Shown here piece by piece: positions 51,101 through 59,660 of a stretch of DNA of 64,000 nucleotides. The notes beneath the pieces were generated by a model that was given only the letters and a program-made list of their open reading frames with translations, did no database searches and was not told the DNA's origin. The stretch covers positions 1-64,000 of the forward strand of contig NZ_JOAG01000008.1 in the NCBI RefSeq assembly GCF_000725485.1, in the 5' to 3' direction. This DNA is from Nonomuraea candida. Lineage in GTDB: Bacteria > Actinomycetota > Actinomycetes > Streptosporangiales > Streptosporangiaceae. Numbering within the stretch: position 1 is the first letter of the stretch; each line of letters starts with the position of its first letter. A program made the position numbers and the translations under genes.

Positions 51101-51220
51101 GGCATCGTCACCGAGGACACGGTCTATCTCGGCTTCGGCGTGGAGACCGTGACCGATCAGGACGCGCGTACCGACCTGGTCAAGAGGTCGATGCGGCACC
51201 TGCTCGGCGGCTCCCGCTGA
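48161..51220 (+). CDS. Secreted zinc carboxypeptidase (M14) with C-terminal M6-like domain
   Basis: A protein of about 1019 residues, exported by an N-terminal signal (STILAAAVLLGLGPALVAVP, cleavage near AEA). The M14 zinc site is complete: HxxE in SATQHAREW, a third ligand His in LNYHSYG and the catalytic Glu in SWTPELNEG. After about residue 430 a second region follows, with a class-I-amidotransferase-like fold (VLVLATEDVTGLSP, YKAVVWETGDD) and a C-terminal immune-inhibitor-A-like beta domain (DLSFWTSYDTEAHWDF). ATG 48161 has AAAGG upstream; GTG 48200 (AAGGGG at 6 nt) would give a shorter signal peptide. Role: extracellular peptide degradation. Confidence 0.9.
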   Translation: MAVDSVSAKGQTVSRSTILAAAVLLGLGPALVAVPAEASVNPLPPADRIELYQLESPPGTAQALREKGFDVVQQQAEGDKEHIELTAAQADLAALAKLGHKPELVRNPQGQSQLQAAKAQAAAGYTVWKSYSQPGGIADQLREIARAHRDVVKLQSIGKSLKGQDILAVKVTTGARLLPDGVKPATLYSATQHAREWIATEVDMRLLKHVVANKRALRDLLNRTELWFVPVANPDGYDFTFTEGNRLWRKNLRDNNGDGRITGGDGVDPNRNFPTNFHYDEEGSSSIPSSETYRGTGPASEPETRAMDGLLRRVGFEMQLNYHSYGPLLLYPVGWQIATTTADNPIYEALTGDDAEPAVPGFDPDLGAELYTTNGDTNDHAHARYGTLSWTPELNEGCDGCGFVFPDDEALVQAEFEKNLPFALDVARSAVDPAEPVSHLGNRTPDFELDPFGTSHGKDQVVQVNAKRKLGPVFLNYQVNGGRTKVRPTSEWRGGERYGKGYDRYYHRLRGTITGTKPGDKVKVWFSSIGRKSADFTYTVASDIGGEVLVLATEDVTGLSPAQEGAEAKYADEYAAALEAAGHTTDVYDMDKAGRRAPHPLGVLSHYKAVVWETGDDIIPRSPGQVAGTTSKGGVDTELAVRDYLNEGGKLLHAGKYPSYAANTNGLYYYEPDQPENPECTVDDDPPCIPVFNDFQQYYLGAYVFFDNGGTDQATGQPFPLRGSGGAFEGFGATIAPSHTQSFVATSAILPADRFPRFAGSAQVKWERPGGPFDPHSGSWDVYSGIADVSWKRLTKTIDLTGRSSGDLSFWTSYDTEAHWDFLTVEARTAGRDDWTTLPDANGHTTQETGDSCLVENSGGWRVIHPFTQRYQGVNCEPTGTSGAWHAASGNSAGWQQWKIDLTPYAGKQVEISISYISDWATQGAGVFLDDFAVTLDGTVAESTSFESDLGGWTVAGPPEGSSASVNNWFRTDQVFEEGGGIVTEDTVYLGFGVETVTDQDARTDLVKRSMRHLLGGSR

Positions 51221-51223
51221 CAC

Positions 51224-51265
51224 CGCGAGGGGGTGCGGCGCGCGGCGCGCCGCACCCCCTCCGCG
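51224..51265. terminator. Strong hairpin terminator after carboxypeptidase gene
   Basis: Perfect 16-bp arms (GAGGGGGTGCGGCGCG, 51227-51242, with 51246-51261) around a 3-nt loop, a few bases after the stop codon. There is no T-run, as is usual for this group. Confidence 0.78.
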
Positions 51266-51375
51266 TGCCGCGCCCCGGGCCGTGTCCCTCTTGCGTGGCC
51301 GGACAGAACATGATTCGGTCACCTTGAGGCGTACCGAGAACAAGCAAGCATTCGGTCAAGCGAGGAGCTCACGAC

Positions 51376-52809
51376 ATGCGCCAGCACGACAAGCTGTTCA
51401 TCGGGGGCGAATGGGTGGCCCCGGCCGGCACCGGCACGATAGACGTCATCTCCCCGCACACCGAGGAGGTCGTCGGCCGGGTGCCCGACGGCACGACCGA
51501 GGACATGAACCGCGCGGTCGCCGCCGCCAGGGAGGCGTTCGACCACGGCCCGTGGCCGCGGATGACGTTCGCCGAGCGGGCCGAGGTGATCGGCAGGCTG
51601 GCCGCGATCTACAACGAGCGCCAGGCCGAGATGGCACAGCTCATCACCGAGGAGATGGGCTCGCCGATCACGTTCTCCAACCTCGCGCAGGCGCCGCAGC
51701 CGCTCGGCATGCTGCAGTACTACGCCGAGCTGGGCAGGACGTTCGAGCAGGAGGAGCAGCGGCCGGGGCTGTTCGGCCCGCTCACGGTGCGCAGGGAGCC
51801 GGTGGGCGTGGTGGCGGCCGTGGTGCCGTGGAACGTGCCCCAGTTCGTCACCATGACGAAGGTCGCGCCCGCGCTGCTGGCCGGCTGCGCGATCGTGCTC
51901 AAGCCGGCGCCCGAGACGCCGCTGGACGCGTACCTGCTGGCCGAGTGGGCGGCCGAGGCCGGCCTGCCGAAGGGCGTGCTCAACATCGTCGCCGCCGGGC
52001 GCGAGGTCGGCGAGCACCTGATCTCCCACCCCGGCGTGGACAAGGTGGCCTTCACCGGCTCCACCGCGGCCGGCCGGCGCATCGCCGCCGTCTGCGGCGA
52101 GCAGCTCAAGCGGGTCAGCCTGGAGCTGGGCGGCAAGTCCGCGGCGATCATCCTCGACGACGCCGACCTGGCCGCGAGCATGGGCTTCCTGTCCATGGCC
52201 GCCCTCATGAACAACGGCCAGGCGTGCGTGGCGCAGACCCGCATCCTGGCCTCGCGCAACCGCTACGACGAGGTCGTGGACGCGATCGCGGGCATGGTCA
52301 ACTCCCAGACCGTCGGCGACCCCGCCGACCCCGCGACCGGCATCGGCCCGCTGGTGGCCAAGCGGCAGCAGGACCGGGTGGAGGGATACATCAAGATCGG
52401 CATGGACGAGGGCGCCAAGGTCGTGACAGGCGGCCTCGACCGGCCCTTCGACAAGGGCTGGTACGTCGCGCCCACGGTCTTCGCTGGGGTCAGCAACGAC
52501 ATGCGCATCGCCCGCGAGGAGATCTTCGGGCCGGTCCTGGCCGTGATCCCGTACGAGGACGAGGCCGACGCCGTACGCATCGCCAACGACAGCGACTACG
52601 GCCTGGCCGGCACGGTCTGGACGGCCGACACCGAGCACGGCATGGAGGTGGCCCGCCAGGTGCGTACGGGGACGTACGGGGTGAACTGCTTCATGCTGGA
52701 GTCCAACGCCCCCTTCGGCGGCTACAAGGCCAGCGGCATCGGCCGCGAGCTGGGCCCCGAGGGCCTCAACGGCTACCTGGAGTACAAGACCATCGCCCGC
52801 CTCGGCTGA
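51376..52809 (+). CDS. Aldehyde dehydrogenase (NAD(P)-dependent)
   Basis: A 477-residue aldehyde dehydrogenase superfamily enzyme. The catalytic Cys is in NNGQACVAQTR (C284), the general base Glu in SLELGGKSA (E250), and the oxyanion Asn in VVPWNVPQ. The cofactor site FTGSTAAGRRI is intact. ATG 51376 has GAGGAG 8 nt upstream. The promoter region carries a direct repeat ATTCGGTCA (51313 and 51350), a possible activator site. The enzyme converts an aldehyde to its acid; the specific substrate is not evident. Confidence 0.93.
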   Translation: MRQHDKLFIGGEWVAPAGTGTIDVISPHTEEVVGRVPDGTTEDMNRAVAAAREAFDHGPWPRMTFAERAEVIGRLAAIYNERQAEMAQLITEEMGSPITFSNLAQAPQPLGMLQYYAELGRTFEQEEQRPGLFGPLTVRREPVGVVAAVVPWNVPQFVTMTKVAPALLAGCAIVLKPAPETPLDAYLLAEWAAEAGLPKGVLNIVAAGREVGEHLISHPGVDKVAFTGSTAAGRRIAAVCGEQLKRVSLELGGKSAAIILDDADLAASMGFLSMAALMNNGQACVAQTRILASRNRYDEVVDAIAGMVNSQTVGDPADPATGIGPLVAKRQQDRVEGYIKIGMDEGAKVVTGGLDRPFDKGWYVAPTVFAGVSNDMRIAREEIFGPVLAVIPYEDEADAVRIANDSDYGLAGTVWTADTEHGMEVARQVRTGTYGVNCFMLESNAPFGGYKASGIGRELGPEGLNGYLEYKTIARLG

Positions 52810-52822
52810 CCCGCCACCCCCT

Positions 52823-52850
52823 GGGCCCCGCCCCGCGAAGCGCGGGGCCC
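52823..52850. terminator. Hairpin terminator after aldehyde dehydrogenase gene
   Basis: GGGCCCCG (52823-52830) pairs with CGGGGCCC (52843-52850) shortly after the stop codon. The rest of the gap to 53136 is GC-rich sequence with no gene I can support. Confidence 0.6.
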
Positions 52851-53136
52851 TGTCCCGCGCCCAGGGCCACTGTGCGGCGGACGCGGGGCCCTTCCGCCGC
52901 GCGCCGCGGCGTCTTTCCCGAGGGCGGGGCGGCCACCCAGCGCGCCCCCGCGACGCTGGGCGGCGCACCCCGCCGTGCCACCGGCCGGCGACCCCCGCCC
53001 ACGGCGTCACGACACCCTGGGCGACCGCCCGGTCACTCCTGCAGTATGGACCCCGCGCGGCGGGCGGGCCGTCGCCGCGCCCGGAGACTTTCTCCCGGCG
53101 GTTTCCTGCGATCCGCCCCAGGTAGACGTCTTTCCC

Positions 53137-53901
53137 CTAGGAAGGTGGCGAAGAGAGCCATTTGCCGATCCGGTGGATGAGCTCGGGGCTCGCGGCGGCC
53201 TCCGCGTGCCCGTACCCCGGCTCGATCCACAACTCCTTCGGCTCCCGCGCGCCGGCGTAGAGCTGGTGCGCGTGCTCCAGCGGGAAGAACGCGTCGGCGT
53301 CCCCGTGCACGATCAGCAGCGGCGTGGGCGCGATGAGCCCGGCGGCCTCGTGCGGCGGCATCGGGATCGGGTCCCACTGCCCGCGGGCGATCCGCGTGCG
53401 CTTGGCCACCCTGGCCGCCCACCGGCCGAACGGCTGCTCGATGGCCCAGTGCACCTGGCGCATCGGCCGGGTGCCCCGGTAGTACCAGCGCGCGGGGCCG
53501 CTGACCGCCACCACCGCGTCCACCCCGCCGCGCAGCCCCGCGTGCCGTACGGCCACCGCCGCCCCCATGGAGAAGCCCACGAGCGCGATCCTGGAGTAGC
53601 CGACCACGCGGGCGTGCCTGACCGCGGCCTCCACGTCGAGGATCTCCAGGTCGCCGACCGTGGTCTCGCCGCCGGAGCGCCCGTGGCCGCGGAAGTCGAA
53701 CGCGATCACCCCGCCGTACCCGCTCAGCACGTGCACGATGCGGCGCGCGGTGCGCTCCCGCCACGAGCCGGTGAAACCGTGCGCCACCACGATGCCCAGC
53801 TCCGGGTCCGCGTGCCTGCGGGCGGGCGGGGTGTGCGCGGCGTCGATGCGGACTCCGTCCTCGGTCCTGAGCATGACGGGGAAGTTCGGCGCGAAAGACA
53901 T
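53137..53901 (-). CDS. Alpha/beta hydrolase
   Basis: A 254-residue alpha/beta-hydrolase-fold protein. The catalytic triad is visible: Ser in LVGFSMGAAVA (nucleophile elbow), Asp in LIVHGDADAFF and His in GYGHAEAA. The oxyanion-hole region VVAHGFTGSW lies early in the sequence. It is likely a serine esterase or lipase of unknown specificity. It begins 10 bp after the STAND-LuxR stop on the same strand, so it is probably co-transcribed with, and perhaps controlled by, that regulator. Confidence 0.88.
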   Translation of the reverse strand: MSFAPNFPVMLRTEDGVRIDAAHTPPARRHADPELGIVVAHGFTGSWRERTARRIVHVLSGYGGVIAFDFRGHGRSGGETTVGDLEILDVEAAVRHARVVGYSRIALVGFSMGAAVAVRHAGLRGGVDAVVAVSGPARWYYRGTRPMRQVHWAIEQPFGRWAARVAKRTRIARGQWDPIPMPPHEAAGLIAPTPLLIVHGDADAFFPLEHAHQLYAGAREPKELWIEPGYGHAEAAASPELIHRIGKWLSSPPS

Positions 53902-53911
53902 GGGATAGAGG

Positions 53912-56395
53912 TTATGGTCGGGCCGCGTCCGTCCCGTGCTCGGCCGCCCAGACCGCGATCTGCGAGCGGGCCTCGAAGCCCAGCTTGACCATGATGTTGG
54001 CGATGTGCCGGGCCACGGTGGCCGGGCTGATCACCAGCTCCTCGGCGATGGCCCGGTTGCTCAGGCCCCGGGTGAGCAGCGCGGCGACCTCCCGCTCCCG
54101 CGCGGTCAGCGCCCCGAGCTCCGCCCCGGCTCCGGGCGCCTTCGTGCCCCCGGCGGCCGTCCCCGCCGCGTCTCCTGGCCCTCCGCCGGGTCCGGACAGG
54201 ACGGAGACGTCGGACCCGTCGCCGTCGAGCACCCGCCTGGCCGCCTCCTCCGGCGACCACTCCGCGCCCTTGGCCCACAGCACCGCCACCCGGCTCTCGC
54301 CGAGCCGGTCGCGGGCCGGCGCCAGCAGCTCCCGCACGCGCCCGGGCGTGCCGTACTGCCCGATCGACTCGCGCAGCGCGCCGGCCGCCGCGCACGCCAG
54401 CACCGCGCCCTCCAGGTCGCCGCGGGCCCGCCCCAGCGCCGCGAGGGCCATGAGCGCGCGCACGATCCCCCTGCGCTGCCCCGCCTGCCTGCTCAGCTCC
54501 AGCGCCGTGGCCACGTGGCTGCTGGCGGCGGCGTGGTCGCCCAGCGCGGCGGCCACCCGGCCGGCCTGCGCGTGGCAGCGGGCCAGCTCGACCCGGTTGT
54601 CCATGCCCTCCAGCAGCGGCAGCGCCTCTCGGTGGTGCGCCATGGCCGCGTCGAGCTCGCCCGCGGCCTCGGCCACCGCGCCCAGATGGGTCAGCGCCCT
54701 GGCCCGGGCCCAGTGGTGGTCGACCTCCCCGGCCAGCGCCAGCGCCTCCTCCCCGTGACGCCGCGCCTGGCGCAGCTGCCCCTGGAAGAGGGCCAGGTTG
54801 AGCCGCGCGATCCGGGCGGTGGCCAGGTTGAACGGGTCGTCGTGCGCGGTGGCCGCCGCCTCCAGCTCCGCCAGGTAACGCAGCGCCCGCCCGCTCTGCC
54901 CCGTGCGGAAGAACACGGTCAGCGCCACGCCGTAGGTGATGCCCAGCCAGGGCGTGTAGGGGTGCCGCCGCTGCTCCTCCACCCCCTGGACGATGAGCTC
55001 CCGCGCGCGCTCCAGCTCGTCGCCCAGCTCCAGCCCGTACGCCAGCGCCCCCTTGGCCACCGCCAGCAGGTCGGCGGGCACCCCGGACACGTCGAGCGCC
55101 AGCAGCCGCTCGTGCCAGCCCACGCTCTCGCCCAGGTCGCCCCGCACGGCCAGGATCGCCAGCGCCGCGCGGGCCAGGCGCAGCCCGAGCGCCGGAGCAC
55201 GCGAGCGCACCGCCCAGTCGATCGCGGCCCGGCAGTCGTCGAGCAGCCCGCGCCCCCTGGTGACGTGCGCGAACCGCGCGGGCCAGGGCATGCGCCGGGC
55301 CGGCGAGCCGCCCTCGTGACACCGCTCCATCTCCTCGCAGACCACCAGCAGGTGCCGGTCGCGCAGCCGGGCGACCTCCCCGGCCTCGGCCAGCCGGTCG
55401 GCGGCGTACTGGCGGATGGTCTCCAGCAGCCGGTAGCGCCCCGACCCGCCCTGGTGCAGCACCAGCGACTTGTCCACCAGGCCGCCGAGCAGGTCGAGCA
55501 CCTCGGCCCCGCGCAGGATGCCCCCGTCGGCGCAGACCCGCTCGGCCAGCGCCAGGTCGAACAGCCCCGCGAACACCGACAGCCGGCGCAGCAGCACCCG
55601 CTCCTTGGGGGTGAGCAGGTCGTGGCTCCACTCCATGGTGGCCAGCAGCGTGCGCTGCCTGCCGGGCGCCGTGCGGTCGCCGGTGGTGAGCAGCGTGAAC
55701 CGGTCTCCGAGGCGGTCGGCGATGCTGCCGGGGCTGAGCAGGCTCGTCCGGGCCGCCGCCAGCTCCAGCGCCAGCGGCAGGCCGTCGAGCGCCCGGCACA
55801 GGCGCACGACGTCGTCCATGCGCTCCGTCACCCCGCGCACCCCCGCCGCGAGCGAGCGCTCCACGAACAGCAGCACGGACTCGGCGTCGGGATGCTGCTC
55901 GTCGGGCAGCTCCAGGGGCGGCACCCGCCAGATCAGCTCGCCCCGGATGCGCAGCGGCTCCCTGCTGGTGAGCAGGAACCTCACCCCCGGGCATTCGGCG
56001 ATCAGCTCGGACACCAGCTCGGCGCAGTGCTCGACCAGGTGCTCGCAGTTGTCCAGCACGATCAGCGCGTCGGCGTCACGCAGGCGCACGCGCAGGCCGT
56101 CGAGCAGCCGCCCGGGGCTCTCCTCGCGGACGCCGAGCACCTCCGCCAGCTCGTGCACCACCAGGGCGGGGCTGCCGACCCTGGCCAGCTCCACCAGCCA
56201 CACCCCGCCGGCGAACCGGGGCAGCGCCCGCGCCGCCACGCGCAGCGCCAGCCGCGTCTTGCCGATGCCGCCCACGCCGCTCAGCGTGATCACGCGCTCC
56301 TGGCGGACCAGCTCGCTCAGCTCCGACACGTCACGGGCGCGCCCGATGAAGCGGTTGGGCTCCACGGGGAGGTTGTGCGAGGCGTGCGCGGTCAT
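53912..56395 (-). CDS. STAND ATPase transcriptional regulator with LuxR HTH (copy A)
   Basis: An 827-residue regulator. An NB-ARC/STAND ATPase module comes first (Walker A GVGGIGKTRLA, residues about 40-50; Walker B LIVLDNCEHL; RFLLTSREPLRI sensor), then winged-helix and TPR-like helical repeats (about 330-730). A C-terminal LuxR/NarL helix-turn-helix follows (LTAREREVAALLTRGLSNRAIAEELVISPATVARHI, in its usual form). This class acts as ATP-dependent activators of metabolite clusters. It is the second gene of a two-gene module and is closely similar to copy B at 57008-59608. The hydrolase gene follows by 10 bp. Confidence 0.92.
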   Translation of the reverse strand: MTAHASHNLPVEPNRFIGRARDVSELSELVRQERVITLSGVGGIGKTRLALRVAARALPRFAGGVWLVELARVGSPALVVHELAEVLGVREESPGRLLDGLRVRLRDADALIVLDNCEHLVEHCAELVSELIAECPGVRFLLTSREPLRIRGELIWRVPPLELPDEQHPDAESVLLFVERSLAAGVRGVTERMDDVVRLCRALDGLPLALELAAARTSLLSPGSIADRLGDRFTLLTTGDRTAPGRQRTLLATMEWSHDLLTPKERVLLRRLSVFAGLFDLALAERVCADGGILRGAEVLDLLGGLVDKSLVLHQGGSGRYRLLETIRQYAADRLAEAGEVARLRDRHLLVVCEEMERCHEGGSPARRMPWPARFAHVTRGRGLLDDCRAAIDWAVRSRAPALGLRLARAALAILAVRGDLGESVGWHERLLALDVSGVPADLLAVAKGALAYGLELGDELERARELIVQGVEEQRRHPYTPWLGITYGVALTVFFRTGQSGRALRYLAELEAAATAHDDPFNLATARIARLNLALFQGQLRQARRHGEEALALAGEVDHHWARARALTHLGAVAEAAGELDAAMAHHREALPLLEGMDNRVELARCHAQAGRVAAALGDHAAASSHVATALELSRQAGQRRGIVRALMALAALGRARGDLEGAVLACAAAGALRESIGQYGTPGRVRELLAPARDRLGESRVAVLWAKGAEWSPEEAARRVLDGDGSDVSVLSGPGGGPGDAAGTAAGGTKAPGAGAELGALTAREREVAALLTRGLSNRAIAEELVISPATVARHIANIMVKLGFEARSQIAVWAAEHGTDAARP

Positions 56396-56485
56396 GTCGT
56401 CCAGGCCCCAGCGGTCGCGGGAAGCTCACCTTCGCGCCAAGTCTCCCTCTATGCGCGGCCCGATGCGATCACTTTCCGTACAGAG

Positions 56486-56866
56486 TTAACGACTCGTCGG
56501 ATACGAATGTGCAGCGCTCAGGTCTGCCACGCTCATGATGATCCGCACCCGTGACTCCTCGGCCGCCTCCAGGGCGCGCCGGACGTTGGAGATCATCACG
56601 CGGGCGTCGCTCTCCTGGATGCGGTCCCGCAGCGTGGCGGCGTCGAGATCGACGGGCAGGGGCCAGACGACGCCGCCCGCGGCGATCACCGCGTTGGTCG
56701 AGACGAGCAGGTCGGGCCCGACGGGCAGGCAGATGAGCACGGTGTCCCCAGCGCGCACTCCTCTGCGCCGCAACTGGACGGTCGCGACCGCGGACCTCTC
56801 GTCCAGCTGCTCTTCGGTGAGTCTCAGGCCCGTCCCCGAGTCCACCATCACGATGCGCTCATCCAT
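56486..56866 (-). CDS. ANL (AMP-binding) N-terminal fragment, short form (copy A)
   Basis: A 126-residue protein equal to only the first subdomain of an adenylate-forming (ANL) enzyme: LTEEQLDERSAVATVQLRRRGVRAGDTVLICLPVG, then AVIAAGGVVWPLPVDL and RIQESDARVMISNV. The nucleotide-binding SGTTG loop and all later motifs are absent, so it cannot adenylate. The ATG at 56866 is supported by a promoter box at the same distance as in copy B. It lies 90 bp upstream of the STAND-LuxR gene. It may be a ligand sensor or a remnant of duplication; I cannot tell which. Confidence 0.68.
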   Translation of the reverse strand: MDERIVMVDSGTGLRLTEEQLDERSAVATVQLRRRGVRAGDTVLICLPVGPDLLVSTNAVIAAGGVVWPLPVDLDAATLRDRIQESDARVMISNVRRALEAAEESRVRIIMSVADLSAAHSYPTSR

Positions 56867-56911
56867 GGGGCCCACCGTAGGGAGGGCGTCTCGTGCACAC
56901 ATGGGGCGGAA

Positions 56912-56931
56912 TATGCAGATCCCTATGCAGA
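56912..56931 (-). promoter_or_regulatory. Conserved module promoter box, copy A
   Basis: On the minus strand the sequence TGCATA-GGGATC-TGCATA is a direct repeat with 12-bp period. The box starts 46 bp upstream of the ANL-fragment ATG (56866). A similar box with the same layout lies at 60449-60468. Confidence 0.65.
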
Positions 56932-57007
56932 AGAGTGAGGGCCTGTTCGGGGCCCGAGCGCAGGCGTCCGGGGCGGCGGCGCGGGCCCGCGGCGCCGCCC
57001 CGGAGGT

Positions 57008-59608
57008 CTAGGTGCGGGCCTTGGGATGCTCGGCGTGCTCGGCCGCCCACACCGCGATCTGCGCCCGCGAGGTGTAGCCGAGTTTCTCCATGATGTTGGC
57101 GATGTGCCGGGCGACCGTCGCCGGGCTGATCACCAGCTCCTCGGCGATGCCCCGGTTGGACAGCCCGCGGGTGAGCAGCCCGGCGATCTCCCGCTCGCGC
57201 GCGGTCAGCAGCGAGTGCCGCACGGGCTCGGCCGTCACCGGCGTCTTGTGCGACAGCCGCTCGCCCTGCAGCACGTGGCGGGCGGCGTCGTCGGGGCTCA
57301 TCGCCCGGCCGCGCGACCACAACGCCGTGGTGCGCCCCTCCCCCAGCTTGGTGCGGGCCCGGCCGAGCAGCTCCTCGATCCTGATCGTGGCGGAGTGCTG
57401 CCCGATCGACTCGCGCAGGCCCGCCGCCGCCGCGGCCGCCAGCACCGCGCCCTCCAGGTCGCCTTCGTACTCGGCCAGCACCGACAGCCCCACCAGGCAG
57501 CGCGCCACGCCCTGCCGCTGCCCGGTGGCCCGGCCCAGCGCGAGGCTGTCGGCCAGCCGCCGGCGCGCGGCGCCGAACTCGTGCAGCATCGCCGCCACCC
57601 TGCCGATCCTGGCCAGGCAGCGCGCCAGGTCGAGATCGCTGCCCAGCTCGCGCAGCCACGGCACGGCCATCTCGTACTGGGCCTGGGCGGTCACCAGGTC
57701 GCCGCGCGCCTCGGCCACCGCGCCGAGCTGGGCGGCGGCCCTGGCCATCAGCCAGCGGTGGCCGTGCTCGCGGGCCCGCGCCAGCGCCTCCTCGCCGTGC
57801 CGCTGCGCCTCGCGCAGCCGGCCCCTGGTCAGCGCCACCGCCGACAGCCCGAGCAGCCCGGCCGCCTGGTTCCAGGTGTCGCCCGAGGCGGTGGCCAGGG
57901 CCAGGCCCTCCTCCGCGTGGTGCAGCGCCTCGTCGGAGCGGCCCATCCGCAGCAGCACGATGACCATCAGGCTGTGCATGACGCAGCGCGGGAACACGTT
58001 GTCGCGATCCATCCCGGCCAGGCTCTGCTCGGCCGCCTCCAGCGACCTGCTCAGCTCGTCGCGCGCCTCCAGCCCGTAGGCGAGGTAGGCCTTCGCGTGC
58101 GCGATCTCGTCGGCCGACACCCCCGTCATGTCGAGCGAGAGCAGGCGCTCGACCCAGCCGACGATCTCCGTCAGGTTGCCCCTGATGGGCAGCAGCCCCG
58201 TGCTGGTCCGGCACAGGCGCAGGCCCAGACCCACGTTGCCGGACTCGACGGCCCAGTCGAGCGCCACCCGCTGGTCGTCCACCAGGTCGCGGCTGGCGGT
58301 CAGCGCCTCCAGCCGCCGCGCCCAGGGCGTGGCGGGCTCGACCATCTCGGTGGTGAAGTGGCGCTCCTGCAGCTCGCAGAGCACGTTGAGGTGCCGCTCG
58401 CGCAGGACCTCGCGCTCGCCGGCCTGGTCGAGCCGCTCGACGGCGTAGCGCTTGATGGTCTCCAGCAGCCAGTAGCGCCTGCGGCTCTCGTCGCACAGCA
58501 CCAGGGACTTGTCCACCAGGGCGCCGAGCAGGTCGACGATCTCGCCGCCCGCGATGGGCCGCTCGGCGCAGACCTGCTCGGCCAGGTCGAGGTCGAAATC
58601 GCCGGCGAACACCGACAACCGGCGCAGCAGCACCTGCTCCTTGGCCGAGAGCAGGTCGTAGCTCCACTCCACGGCCGCCAGCAGCGTGCGCTGCCGCACG
58701 GGGGCGGTGCGCCCGCCGGTGGTGAGCAGCGAGAACCGGTCGTCTATGCGGTCGGCGATCTGCCCGGGGCTGAGCAGGCTCGTGCGGGCCGCGGCCAGCT
58801 CCAGAGCCAGGGGCAGCCCGTCGAGCGCCCGGCACAGCCGCACCACGTCGCCCAGGCTCTCCGGCCCCAGCCTGGTGCCCGCCGCGGCCGCCCGGTCCAT
58901 GAACAGCTGCACGGACTCCACGTCGGACATGGCCACCCCGGGCGACGCCGTCCGGGACGGGGCGTAGGACGGCAGGTCGGACCCCAGGTCGGCCGCCAGG
59001 TCGGGCGGCAGGTCAGGCCGCAGGCCGGGCGGCGGGTAGGACGCCGGATCGGGCGCCAGGCCGGGCGGCTGGTAGGGCGCGGCCTCGGCCTCGGCGGCGT
59101 GCGGCGGGCCGGTGTCGGGCAGGTCGAGCGGCGGCACCCGCCAGATCAGCTCGCTGGCGATGCGCAGCGGCTCCCTGCTGGTGGCCAGCACGCGCAACGA
59201 CGGGCAGGCCGCCACCAGCGCCGCGACCACTTCGGCGCACCTGTCGACCAGGTGCTCGCAGTTGTCCAGCACCAGCAGGCAGCGCTGGTCGCGCAGGCGG
59301 GCCGTCACGGTGTCGAGGAGCGGCCTGCTGGCCTCCTCGCGCACGCCGAGCACGCGCGCGATCTCCTGCTCGACCAGCTCGGGCCGCCCGAACCTGGCCA
59401 GCTCCACCAGCCAGACGCCGTCGGGGTAGGCGGGCACCAGCCCGGCCGCCACCCTCAGGGCCAGCCGGGTCTTGCCGATGCCGCCCACCCCGCACAGCGT
59501 CACGACTCGCGTCTCGCCGAACAGGCCGTGCAGGTCGTCGAGATCGCGCTCGCGGCCCACGAACCGGTTGGGCTCTGCCGGAAGGTTGTGCCGGGGGGAA
59601 GTTGGCAT
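57008..59608 (-). CDS. STAND ATPase transcriptional regulator with LuxR HTH (copy B)
   Basis: An 866-residue paralogue of copy A. STAND module with Walker A GVGGIGKTRLA, Walker B LVLDNCEHL and the LATSREPLRI sensor, then a TPR-like helical region and the LuxR HTH (LTAREREIAGLLTRGLSNRGIAEELVISPATVARHI, near the end). A proline-rich low-complexity insert of about 60 residues (repeats of PPGLxPD and DLxxDL) follows the PPLDLPD segment; copy A has almost nothing here. The ATG at 59608 gives MPTSPRHNLPAEPNRF, matching copy A's start (HNLPVEPNRF). It lies 52 bp after the longer ANL fragment. Confidence 0.92.
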   Translation of the reverse strand: MPTSPRHNLPAEPNRFVGRERDLDDLHGLFGETRVVTLCGVGGIGKTRLALRVAAGLVPAYPDGVWLVELARFGRPELVEQEIARVLGVREEASRPLLDTVTARLRDQRCLLVLDNCEHLVDRCAEVVAALVAACPSLRVLATSREPLRIASELIWRVPPLDLPDTGPPHAAEAEAAPYQPPGLAPDPASYPPPGLRPDLPPDLAADLGSDLPSYAPSRTASPGVAMSDVESVQLFMDRAAAAGTRLGPESLGDVVRLCRALDGLPLALELAAARTSLLSPGQIADRIDDRFSLLTTGGRTAPVRQRTLLAAVEWSYDLLSAKEQVLLRRLSVFAGDFDLDLAEQVCAERPIAGGEIVDLLGALVDKSLVLCDESRRRYWLLETIKRYAVERLDQAGEREVLRERHLNVLCELQERHFTTEMVEPATPWARRLEALTASRDLVDDQRVALDWAVESGNVGLGLRLCRTSTGLLPIRGNLTEIVGWVERLLSLDMTGVSADEIAHAKAYLAYGLEARDELSRSLEAAEQSLAGMDRDNVFPRCVMHSLMVIVLLRMGRSDEALHHAEEGLALATASGDTWNQAAGLLGLSAVALTRGRLREAQRHGEEALARAREHGHRWLMARAAAQLGAVAEARGDLVTAQAQYEMAVPWLRELGSDLDLARCLARIGRVAAMLHEFGAARRRLADSLALGRATGQRQGVARCLVGLSVLAEYEGDLEGAVLAAAAAAGLRESIGQHSATIRIEELLGRARTKLGEGRTTALWSRGRAMSPDDAARHVLQGERLSHKTPVTAEPVRHSLLTAREREIAGLLTRGLSNRGIAEELVISPATVARHIANIMEKLGYTSRAQIAVWAAEHAEHPKART

Positions 59609-59660
59609 GTGCTCACCCTGCGTCGCGGAAGGATCACACTCTCCCACAGTGTCGCACTTT

